8,385 nt of DNA from an uncultured Odoribacter sp. (lineage in GTDB: Bacteria; Bacteroidota; Bacteroidia; Bacteroidales; Marinifilaceae): contig CAJKZL010000113.1 of assembly GCA_905204385.1 (NCBI GenBank), positions 1 to 8,385 of the forward strand, given 5' to 3'. Under the pieces are notes generated by a model that was not told the DNA's origin, made no database searches, and saw nothing but the letters and a program-made list of their open reading frames with translations. Below, piece after piece: positions 1 to 6,142 of the stretch. Made by a program: the position numbers and the translations under genes. Positions within the stretch are counted from its first letter, which is position 1. The number at the start of each line of letters is the position of its first letter.

Positions 1-193
1 AAAGATGGTAGGTATTCACCAGAATAATCTCAGCCCGGAAATCCTCTTTCAGTTCTCTCATATGCACTGCTTTCACAGATCCCACCGTTCCCACCGGCAT
101 AAAGACAGGGGTATGAATCTCCCCGTGTGCTGTGGCCAAAACACCACACCGGGCTTCACTGTTCTTATCTTTCGCTAAAAGAGTATATTGCAT
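1..193 (-). CDS. tgt: queuine/preQ1 tRNA-ribosyltransferase, N-terminal part (cut by window edge)
   Basis: Reading the minus strand from the ATG at 193-191 gives 64 residues beginning [10 protein letters not shown], with no stop before the edge. The segment carries the N-terminal signature of bacterial tRNA-guanine transglycosylase: an AR-x-G-x-L stretch (residues 14-19), [16 protein letters not shown] (21-36), a VKAV turn (40-43) and an II-L-x-NTYHL strand (56-64). Bacterial Tgt exchanges guanine-34 for preQ1 in tRNAs with GUN anticodons, in the queuosine pathway, in the cytoplasm. The catalytic aspartates and the zinc site lie beyond the window, so activity cannot be judged. Residue 59 is Val just before NTYHL, where Gly, Ser or Ala is usual; this is probably ordinary variation. 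The gene is divergent from the peptidase gene on the other strand. Start choice rests on length agreement with the family and a promoter-like box about 30 bases upstream. Confidence 0.92.
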   Translation of the reverse strand, partial: MQYTLLAKDKNSEARCGVLATAHGEIHTPVFMPVGTVGSVKAVHMRELKEDFRAEIILVNTYHL

Positions 194-223
194 ATTATTT
201 TCCGAGCTATGTATTTTAGTGCG

Positions 224-231
224 CAAAGGTA
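224..231 (-). promoter_or_regulatory. candidate -7 box for tgt
   Basis: The minus strand reads TACCTTTG here, a full match to the Bacteroidetes -7 consensus TAnnTTTG. Transcription would start about 7 bases further on, leaving a leader of roughly 24 bases before the tgt ATG. No exact TTTG -33 element lies 19-21 bases upstream (the minus strand reads TTTT at 254-251), so this is a one-box prediction. Confidence 0.4.
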
Positions 232-240
232 ATAATTTCA

Positions 241-269
241 GGTTAAAGGTAAAAGGTTAAAAGGTAAAA
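241..269. repeat. tandem GGTWAAA heptamer-like repeat
   Basis: Two adjacent near-identical units of 14 and 15 bases occur here (GGTTAAAGGTAAAA, then GGTTAAAAGGTAAAA). Each divides into two 7-8 base GGTTAAA/GGTAAAA words. A related AAAGGTA sits at 225-231 inside the tgt -7 box. The repeat lies between two divergent promoters. It has no coding potential and no known function that I can name. Confidence 0.8.
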
Positions 270-309
270 AGTATTCAGACACTTTTAGTTCAGGATAATT
301 CTGCAAACA

Positions 310-341
310 TTTGCAAAACAAAGATTTTTTTCAAACCTTTG
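310..341 (+). promoter_or_regulatory. candidate promoter of the dipeptidyl peptidase-pepD unit
   Basis: TTTG at 310-313 is followed after exactly 20 bases by AACCTTTG at 334-341. This fits the Bacteroidetes pattern TTTG-N19-21-TAnnTTTG with one mismatch, A for T at the first base of the -7 box. The predicted start of transcription, near 348, would leave a leader of about 30 A-rich bases before the ATG at 379. No Shine-Dalgarno sequence is evident, as is common in this phylum. Confidence 0.5.
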
Positions 342-378
342 GGACTGCAAACTAAAAAAATAAAAATTACAGAACGAT

Positions 379-2577
379 ATGAGAAATTTTTTCGGAATCT
401 TTTTACTTATGTTTATCTTTTGCAGCCAGTTATCTGCACAAAAACAATTAACCCTGGAGGATTTTTTTGTCGACGGGACTTTCCGTACCAAAGGAGTTTA
501 CGGATTACGTTCCATGAATGACGGCGAACATTATACAGTTTTAGAGAACAATGGCACACGTATAGTCAAATACAGCTATAAGACGGGTCTGCCTGTCGCT
601 ACTTTACTGGATTTGAAAACACTGGAGGATTCTCCTGTCAGCCGGATCGACGATTATACCTTCAATGCAGATGAAAGCCGGATACTGATTTGTACCAATA
701 AGAAACCGATTTACCGCCGTTCGTTCACTGCCGATTATTATCTTTTCGATATCAAAAATAAAGAAATCAAACCTATGTCGGAAGGTGGCAGCCAACGGTT
801 GGCGACTTTTACTCCCACCGGTTTGCAAGTTGCTTTCGTGAGAGATAACAACCTGTTTATCCATGATATCCGTTTCGGTTCAGAACGTCAGATCACCAGA
901 GACGGACAATACTATCACATCATCTACGGCGCACCGGACTGGGTTTACGAAGATGAATTCGCATTCAACCGCGCTTTTGAATGGGCCCCCGACGGATCGG
1001 CCATCGCTTACATCAAATTCGACGAATCGGCAGTACCCGAATTTCAGATGAATATGTTTCAGGGACAAAATCCCGCATTAAAGCAAAATGCACTCTATCC
1101 CTCCAATTATGTCTATAAATATCCAAAAGCCGGAGAAAAAAACTCCAAAGTTTCCGTTCATGTATACGATTTAGCCGACCGGACAACATTAGATATGAAC
1201 ATCGGGGAAGAAGAAGACATCTATATTCCCCGCATCCGCTGGACTAAAGATCCGAAGAAACTGGCCATCATCCGGCTAAACCGTCATCAGAATAAAATGG
1301 AAGTGCTGCTGGCAAATGCAAAAGTAGGCACCACCACACCTCTCTACCGGGAAGAAAATAAATACTATATCGATGAAAGCAACCTCGACAATCTCGTTTT
1401 CCTGGACAACGGCAACCAATTTGTCATCACAAGCGAGAAAAGTGGATTTATGCATCTCTATCTCTACGATATGAGCGGCAAAGAACGCCAAGCCATTACC
1501 AAAGGAGATTTCGACATCATCGATTTTTATGGTTTCGATCCGGTCAGAAAACTGTACTATTATTCTTCATACGAAGAATCTCCCCTCGAAAAATATGTAT
1601 ACAGCATAAACGAAAAAGGACAAAAAAAGAAACTTACTCCCGTCAAAGGATGGAATGAAGCCGACTTCAGCGCCACTTACAACTATTATATAAATGTGGT
1701 TTCCAACAGCGAACTGCCACCCGTCACCACCCTGTATAATGCCAAAGGGAAACCGGTAAGAGTGCTGGCGGATAACAAACAGGTAACTGAAAAATTGAAA
1801 GATTATCGGGTCGCTAAACGCGAATTTATCCAGATACCTGCAGCAGATGGAAAAACAATGCTGAATGCATGGATCATGAAACCCGTCGATATGCAGGAAG
1901 GTAAAAATTATCCGTTGTTGATCACCCAGTATAGCGGTCCGAATTCCCAGCAAGTAAAAAACAACTGGAGTTTGAATTGGCTCGACTACCTGGCACAGGA
2001 AGGATTTATCGTTGCCTGCGTCGATCCGCGGGGAACTGCCGCACGGGGGGAAGAATTTCGTAAATGCACCTACATGCAACTGGGGAAACTCGAAAGCGAC
2101 GATATGATTGCCGCAGCCAAATGGCTGGCACAACAGCCCCAAGTGGATGCCCGGAATATCGGAATCTGGGGATGGAGCTTCGGAGGATTTATGTCCTCCA
2201 TATGTATCACCAAAGGCAGCGATATCTTTTCGACGGCCATCGCTATAGCCCCTGTCACCAACTGGCGTTATTACGACTCTATATACACCGAACGCTACAT
2301 GCGCACGCCTCAGGAAAATGAAAAAGGCTACGATGAAAACTCCCCCATGCATTTTGCCGGAAAGCTAAAAGGCAATCTGTTGCTTTGCCATGGAACTGCC
2401 GACGATAATGTGCATGTTCAGAATACTTACGAATTTTCCGAACGGTTGGTACAGGCGAACAAGCAATTCGACATGGCGATTTATACCAACCGCTATCACA
2501 GCATTTACGGAGGAAATACAACCTTACAGTTGTATAACCGTTTTGTAAAATATTTAAAGGAACATATGCAAAAATAA
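379..2577 (+). CDS. exported dipeptidyl peptidase IV-like serine peptidase (S9B)
   Basis: This 732-residue protein should remove N-terminal X-Pro or X-Ala dipeptides from peptides outside the cytoplasm. Residues 1-20 form a signal peptide (basic Arg2, hydrophobic core, probable cleavage after LSA at 20). A beta-propeller (DPPIV N-terminal domain) spans roughly 90-450 and an alpha/beta-hydrolase domain roughly 500-730. The triad is Ser600 in GWSFGG, Asp675 in HGTADDN and His707 in RYHSIYGG. Tyr518 (QYSGP) matches the oxyanion tyrosine, and Arg113 the propeller arginine of human DPP4. The substrate amino-terminus motif reads DWVYEDEF (187-194), so Asp192 takes the place of the first Glu of the usual Glu-Glu pair. 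The YYDSIYTERYM segment (631-641) has Asp633, as in DPP4; as I recall, the Porphyromonas prolyl tripeptidyl peptidase has Glu here, so I favour DPPIV although the length (732) would suit either. pepD follows after 31 bases. Confidence 0.94.
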   Translation: MRNFFGIFLLMFIFCSQLSAQKQLTLEDFFVDGTFRTKGVYGLRSMNDGEHYTVLENNGTRIVKYSYKTGLPVATLLDLKTLEDSPVSRIDDYTFNADESRILICTNKKPIYRRSFTADYYLFDIKNKEIKPMSEGGSQRLATFTPTGLQVAFVRDNNLFIHDIRFGSERQITRDGQYYHIIYGAPDWVYEDEFAFNRAFEWAPDGSAIAYIKFDESAVPEFQMNMFQGQNPALKQNALYPSNYVYKYPKAGEKNSKVSVHVYDLADRTTLDMNIGEEEDIYIPRIRWTKDPKKLAIIRLNRHQNKMEVLLANAKVGTTTPLYREENKYYIDESNLDNLVFLDNGNQFVITSEKSGFMHLYLYDMSGKERQAITKGDFDIIDFYGFDPVRKLYYYSSYEESPLEKYVYSINEKGQKKKLTPVKGWNEADFSATYNYYINVVSNSELPPVTTLYNAKGKPVRVLADNKQVTEKLKDYRVAKREFIQIPAADGKTMLNAWIMKPVDMQEGKNYPLLITQYSGPNSQQVKNNWSLNWLDYLAQEGFIVACVDPRGTAARGEEFRKCTYMQLGKLESDDMIAAAKWLAQQPQVDARNIGIWGWSFGGFMSSICITKGSDIFSTAIAIAPVTNWRYYDSIYTERYMRTPQENEKGYDENSPMHFAGKLKGNLLLCHGTADDNVHVQNTYEFSERLVQANKQFDMAIYTNRYHSIYGGNTTLQLYNRFVKYLKEHMQK

Positions 2578-2608
2578 ACCGGTCGAAAAACAACCTAAAA
2601 TCAAAAAT

Positions 2609-4069
2609 ATGAGTACAATCAAAGACTTACAACCGAATGCCGTCTGGCAAAATTTCTACAAACTGACACAAGTACCGAGACCTTCGAACCATGAGGAAAA
2701 AGCCCGGGAATTTATGCTCGGCTGGGCAAAAGAAAATAACATCGAGGCCCATATGGATGAAGCCGGCAACATCATCATGCGGAAACCGGCAACCCCGGGC
2801 ATGGAAAACCGCAAAGGAATCATTTTACAGGGCCACCTGGACATGGTTCCTCAAAAAAACGAAGATACGTCGCATAACTTCGAGACCGATCCTATTCAAG
2901 CTTATGTGGACGGAGAATGGGTACGCGCTAAAGGAACGACACTGGGAGCCGACAACGGCATGGGCGTTTCCGCCGCCATGGCCATCCTTACGGCTACCGA
3001 TATACCCCATGGTCCGATCGAAGTGCTGGTCACGGCAACCGAAGAAACGGGAATGGATGGAGCCAACGGCCTCAAGCCCGGATTGCTTCAGGGAGATATT
3101 TTATTAAACCTGGATTCTGAAACCGAAGGAGAGCTTTATGTAGGTTGCGCCGGAGGCATCGATTCGACCATCGAATTTCATTATACCGAAGAAGCAGTGC
3201 CCGCAGGCGTGAAAGCCTTCCGCTTGGCAGTCAAAGGATTGAAAGGCGGCCACTCCGGAATGGACATCAATCTGGGACGGGGAAACTCCAATAAATTATT
3301 GTTCCGCTTCCTGAAAACATACGCCAAAGACCTGGGATTACGCCTGGCCAGTGTCAGCGGGGGTACGCTCAGAAACGCCATTCCGCGGGAATCTTTTGCC
3401 GTATGCGTTCTACCGGCCGAAAATGCCGATTCCTTGCAAACTGCTGTAAAAGAAGCTGAAGCAATCTATAAAGCCGAACTCAGCGCTAAAGAACCGAACT
3501 TGCAGGTAGTGGCCGAAGCTACCGAATTACCTGCATCGCTGATCGACACCTGCACACAATTCAGGCTTACGAATTCAATATTGGCATGTCCCAACGGTGC
3601 AGTCCGGATGATCGACTCTATGCCCGATACGGTTGAAACATCCAACAACCTGGCTATCGTCCAGTCCCGGGAAGGAAAATTTGTGATCAACACTTTATTG
3701 CGTTCTTCGGTCGAAACAGCCTAAGAAGCCCTCGCCCAGACGATTCAGGCAGTATTCGAACTGGCTTCCGCAGATGAAATTATCTTCGACGGCGCTTATC
3801 CGGGCTGGAAACCGAATCCCGACTCGGCCATCCTCCAGGAAATGCAGGAAATTTACGAACAAATGTACGGCAAAAAACCGGCTATCATGGCCATTCATGC
3901 CGGACTGGAATGCGGTATCCTCGGATCGAAATATCCCAATTGGGATATGATTTCTTTCGGACCGACCATCTGCTCACCCCACTCACCGGACGAACGGGTG
4001 AACATCGCATCGGTTGAAAAATTCTGGGAATTTCTGAAAGCCACGCTTAAAAACGTCCCCGCAAAATAA
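2609..4069 (+). pseudogene. pepD: aminoacyl-histidine dipeptidase (M20/PepD type) with an in-frame stop
   Basis: The full frame would encode 486 amino-acid and stop codons, matching the roughly 485-residue PepD family, but codon 372 (3722-3724) is TAA. Upstream lie the M20 metal and catalytic residues: His76 in GHLDM, Asp115 in GADNGMG, Glu145-Glu146 in ATEETG, and Asp169 in LNLDSE. After the stop the same frame continues with intact family sequence: GAYPGWKP, IHAGLECG, and PHSPDERVNI holding the last metal ligand, His458. The normal enzyme is a cytoplasmic zinc dipeptidase cleaving Xaa-His and other dipeptides. A 371-residue product would lack the end of the catalytic domain and His458, so it is probably inactive. 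E. coli PepD, as I recall it, has Lys at the aligned position, which suggests an AAA to TAA change. No frameshift or second lesion is seen. It probably shares the transcript of the preceding peptidase gene. Readthrough or a sequence error remain possible. Confidence 0.88.
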
Positions 4070-4078
4070 AAACAAAAT

Positions 4079-4103
4079 AAATTTTGGACTTTGTCCAAAA
4101 TTT
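4079..4103. terminator. perfect 11-bp hairpin after pepD
   Basis: AAATTTTGGAC (4079-4089) pairs perfectly with GTCCAAAATTT (4093-4103) around a TTT loop, starting 10 bases after the pepD stop codon. The GGAC/GTCC core is topped by AT pairs and the 3' arm ends in TTT. No longer U-tract follows, so termination is plausible but may be weak. The hairpin may equally be the left boundary of the composite repeat. Confidence 0.5.
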
Positions 4104-4115
4104 CGATGAACGATG

Positions 4116-4132
4116 AGTGACCGAAGGTCACT
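4116..4132. repeat. 7-bp inverted repeat with 3-base loop
   Basis: AGTGACC (4116-4122) and GGTCACT (4126-4132) are perfect complements around GAA. The stem lies between two GATGAAC heptamer pairs inside the composite element and is too short of U residues on its 3' side to be a terminator. Confidence 0.65.
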
Positions 4133-4223
4133 AAGTAAGGATGAACGATGGGAGGCTTCGAGGGTAAATCCCCAGATTCCGGCTTGTTCGAGCAATCGTT
4201 GAATAACCTCCTAAAGGCCACTT

Positions 4224-4251
4224 ATCGTTCATCGTTCATCATTCATCGTTC
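4224..4251 (-). repeat. four-copy GATGAAC heptamer array
   Basis: The 28 bases are four exact 7-base periods. Read on the minus strand they are GAAC, GATGAAT, GATGAAC, GATGAAC and GAT. The same heptamer occurs on the plus strand at 4105-4118 and 4140-4153, so the two sides can base-pair over about 12 bases. Confidence 0.75.
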
Positions 4252-4255
4252 CTTT

Positions 4256-4281
4256 AAATTTGGAAATGGATTTCCAAATTT
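4256..4281 (+). terminator. perfect 11-bp hairpin followed by a U-rich tail
   Basis: AAATTTGGAAA (4256-4266) pairs with TTTCCAAATTT (4271-4281) around TGGA. A U-rich tail containing six T in a row (4288-4293) follows within 7 bases. It could end transcription coming from the peptidase unit before the acyl-CoA ligase promoter. The stem is AT-rich, with only two GC pairs, so strength is uncertain. Confidence 0.5.
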
Positions 4282-4337
4282 ATCTTATTTTTTCGTCTTA
4301 TTTAACCTCTCTTATCGCTATATTCCTGAAAATTTTG

Positions 4338-4345
4338 TATCTTTG
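4338..4345 (+). promoter_or_regulatory. candidate -7 box of the acyl-CoA ligase gene
   Basis: TATCTTTG matches TAnnTTTG exactly. Transcription would begin near 4352, leaving a leader of about 20 bases to the ATG at 4372. No clear TTTG is present at the -33 distance; the region near 4314-4318 reads ATCGC. This box argues against translation from the TTG at 4354, which would be almost leaderless. Confidence 0.5.
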
Positions 4346-4371
4346 TAGACAAATTGCAACATAGAGATATA

Positions 4372-6060
4372 ATGCTTTTAAATAAATTGACTTTACCGGA
4401 ATTGCTTTCTCACAGCTGTTCCAAATTTAAAAACCATCTGTCTTTGAATTTCGTTCAAAGCGGAAAGCGAACTTACCAAGACTTCTATCATGAAGTAGTA
4501 TCGATCTCTAATTATCTGATCAGTAACGGAATTAAAAAAGGAGATAAAATAGCCATCTTGAGTGCCAATATGCCCAATTGGGGGATTACTCAATTTGCCA
4601 TAGCACAGGTCGGGGCGATTGCCGTTCCGGTTTTACCGGGTTTCAGCACTCCGGAGATCAAAAACATTCTGGAACATTCCGAATCGAAAATCATTTTTGT
4701 ATCCAAGCTGCTTTATAAACTTGTCGCCGGGATCCAAACGGATTTTCTGGAACAAAAAATCCTGATGAACACTTTTGCCCGCATACCGGAAAACTATCCT
4801 GCAGAAGAAATCGACAAACTGGCAAACAATATAGACCTGAACAACCGGCAAGCATTGCCCGATATAGAGGTTGAAGAAAGCGACACGGCGTCTATTATCT
4901 ATACGTCGGGAACAACCGGCTTTTCCAAAGGAGTGGAATTAACGCACCGGAATTTGGTCTGGGATGCACACCAATGCTCTACTATACAGCCTGTGAGCAC
5001 CAATGACCGTTTTCTGAGTATATTGCCTCTGGCACATACTTACGAAAATACTTTAGGATTTCTGCTTCCCGTGATGTTCGGCGCTCAAATCTATTACCTG
5101 GACCGGGTGCCGACTCCCAAATTACTGGTTCCGGCCATGCAGAAAATACGGCCTACCGTGATGCTGTCCGTGCCTCTGATTATCGAAAAGATCTACAAAA
5201 CACAGGTCTTGCCGAAATTTACCGGCTCGGCCGTTATGAAATCCCTGTATCGCTTTGCTCCGACACGCAAATTGCTCAATCGTCTGGCTGGCAAAAAGTT
5301 AATGCAGACCTTCGGAGGCGAGATTGTTTTCTTCGGTATCGGTGGCTCTAAAATAGATCCCGTCGTGGAACAATTCCTCCGGGAAGCTAAATTTCCCTAT
5401 GCAATAGGATATGGACTTACAGAAACCTCTCCCATGTCTGCCGGATCTGCTCCGCATGCCACTTTTCTGCAAGGCGTAGGACCCGTTATGGAAGGGGTGG
5501 AAATCAAAATCAACGAACCGGACAAAACGGGACAAGGCGAAATCTGGATCAAAGGTCCCAACGTCATGAAAGGATATTATAAAAAACCCGAACTTACTCA
5601 GGAAGTCTTTACCGAAGACGGCTGGTTCAAAACAGGTGATCTCGGCTCCTTCGACAAAAAAGGACGACTCTCCATTCGGGGACGGATAAAAACCATGATA
5701 CTGGGAGCTTCGGGCGAAAATATCTATCCCGAAGAAATAGAATCCATCATCAACAATTTCCGATTTGTGAACGAATCCCTGGTGGTCGAATCCAAAGGTA
5801 AACTGGTGGCTATGGTCCACTTCAATATGGAAGAACTCGAAAAACAATACCAAAAATTAAAATCACAAGCCGGCAACTACAAAACCGCAGTCAACGACTA
5901 TATTGAAGAACAGAAAAAAGAATTGTTCGAATACGTCAACTCCCGGGTAAACAATTTCTCCAAATTGCAACTGGTGATGGTGCAACACGAGCCTTTCGAA
6001 AAGACTCCCACACATAAAATAAAGAGGTTCCTCTATAACAATATTACGATAAAAAGCTAA
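4372..6060 (+). CDS. AMP-forming long-chain acyl-CoA synthetase-like ligase
   Basis: This 562-residue enzyme of the ANL superfamily should activate a carboxylic acid, most likely a medium- or long-chain fatty acid, with ATP and load it onto CoA. The phosphate-binding loop is YTSGTTGFSKG (177-187). The aromatic adenine/acyl site motif is GYGLTETSP (346-354), the ribose-binding Asp423 lies in KTGDLG, and the hinge segment is GRIK (437-440) followed by NIYPEEIE (450-457). Near the C-terminus TPTHKIKR (545-552) supplies Lys549 as candidate adenylation lysine. The domain order and TPT-x-K-x-K-R ending resemble long-chain acyl-CoA synthetases (FadD type), but the substrate cannot be read from sequence. 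I chose the ATG at 4372 over an in-frame TTG at 4354 because the promoter box lies just upstream. No signal peptide is seen, so it is cytoplasmic or peripheral to the membrane. It has its own promoter-like box and terminator, so it is probably monocistronic. Confidence 0.93.
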   Translation: MLLNKLTLPELLSHSCSKFKNHLSLNFVQSGKRTYQDFYHEVVSISNYLISNGIKKGDKIAILSANMPNWGITQFAIAQVGAIAVPVLPGFSTPEIKNILEHSESKIIFVSKLLYKLVAGIQTDFLEQKILMNTFARIPENYPAEEIDKLANNIDLNNRQALPDIEVEESDTASIIYTSGTTGFSKGVELTHRNLVWDAHQCSTIQPVSTNDRFLSILPLAHTYENTLGFLLPVMFGAQIYYLDRVPTPKLLVPAMQKIRPTVMLSVPLIIEKIYKTQVLPKFTGSAVMKSLYRFAPTRKLLNRLAGKKLMQTFGGEIVFFGIGGSKIDPVVEQFLREAKFPYAIGYGLTETSPMSAGSAPHATFLQGVGPVMEGVEIKINEPDKTGQGEIWIKGPNVMKGYYKKPELTQEVFTEDGWFKTGDLGSFDKKGRLSIRGRIKTMILGASGENIYPEEIESIINNFRFVNESLVVESKGKLVAMVHFNMEELEKQYQKLKSQAGNYKTAVNDYIEEQKKELFEYVNSRVNNFSKLQLVMVQHEPFEKTPTHKIKRFLYNNITIKS

Positions 6061-6081
6061 GCGCAATGCTTAGCTTTTTTT
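6051..6081 (+). terminator. strong intrinsic terminator overlapping the ligase stop codon
   Basis: AAAAAGCTAAGC (6051-6062) pairs perfectly with GCTTAGCTTTTT (6068-6079) around a GCAAT loop. The 3' arm runs into a T-tract (6075-6081), then a further seven T (6083-6089). The left arm contains the last sense codons and the TAA stop (6058-6060) of the ligase gene, so the coding end and terminator are merged. This separates the ligase from the lipoprotein gene. Confidence 0.9.
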
Positions 6082-6092
6082 CTTTTTTTCAG

Positions 6093-6100
6093 TAAATTTG
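6093..6100 (+). promoter_or_regulatory. candidate -7 box of the lipoprotein gene
   Basis: TAAATTTG matches TAnnTTTG exactly, 12 bases after the terminator stem-loop arm. Transcription would start near 6107, giving a leader of about 36 bases before the ATG at 6143. The -33 position falls inside the terminator and carries no TTTG, so support is from the -7 box and position alone. Confidence 0.45.
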
Positions 6101-6142
6101 GGAGGTCATTACTAATCTATTCATCAGGACAATTTTAAAGAC

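Larger units (their letters stand above)
4079..4281. repeat. composite palindromic element with inverted heptamer arrays
   Basis: This accounts for most of the 302-base gap between pepD and the acyl-CoA ligase. In order it holds: a perfect 11-bp hairpin (4079-4103); heptamers GATGAAC-GATGAGT (4105-4118); a 7-bp hairpin (4116-4132); a second pair GATGAAC-GATGGGA (4140-4153); a 70-base core (4154-4223); four heptamers in the opposite orientation (4224-4251); and another perfect 11-bp hairpin (4256-4281). GGAGG (4151-4155) can pair with CCTCC (4207-4211). AAGGTCACT (4124-4132) recurs as AAGGCCACT (4214-4222). The near-symmetry suggests a non-autonomous mobile or REP-like repeat unit, or a structured RNA. 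No transposase, target-site duplication or convincing ORF was found. Confidence 0.6.

Noticed and set aside
1567..2352. Long antisense ORF (261 codons) opposite the dipeptidyl peptidase
   Set aside because: It lies wholly opposite a well-supported gene, and its sequence is low in family-like motifs. It is a shadow of the codon use on the plus strand.
3722..3724. Recoded stop codon (alternative genetic code or selenocysteine)
   Set aside because: TAA ends the neighbouring genes normally, and selenocysteine uses TGA. Nothing here indicates programmed recoding, although low-level readthrough cannot be excluded.
3842..4069. Separate small gene starting at the ATG downstream of the pepD stop
   Set aside because: It is the same frame and the C-terminal part of the M20 dipeptidase, with no promoter or ribosome site; alone it would not fold as a known domain.
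4154..4223. Minus-strand open stretch giving a peptide-like LEQAGIWGFTLEAS in the core of the repeat element
   Set aside because: It looks protein-like, but a stop precedes it closely and the frame then runs through the repeat into antisense of pepD. I treat it as chance.
4105..4251. CRISPR array
   Set aside because: The repeats are 7 bases in tandem or inverted orientation without unique spacers, and no cas gene is present.
4148..4348. Plus-strand ORF of 66 codons after pepD
   Set aside because: It lies inside the heptamer/hairpin element, its peptide is made from repeat translation, and it resembles no family I know.
4354..4371. TTG start for the acyl-CoA ligase, 6 codons upstream
   Set aside because: The candidate -7 box at 4338-4345 would place the RNA start almost on the TTG. 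The ATG at 4372 gives a normal short leader and a family-like N-terminus.
5299..5853. Antisense ORF (184 codons) opposite the acyl-CoA ligase
   Set aside because: It is fully contained in the ligase gene, which has all its motifs, and the antisense peptide is rich in Phe and His from reversed Lys, Glu and Met codons.
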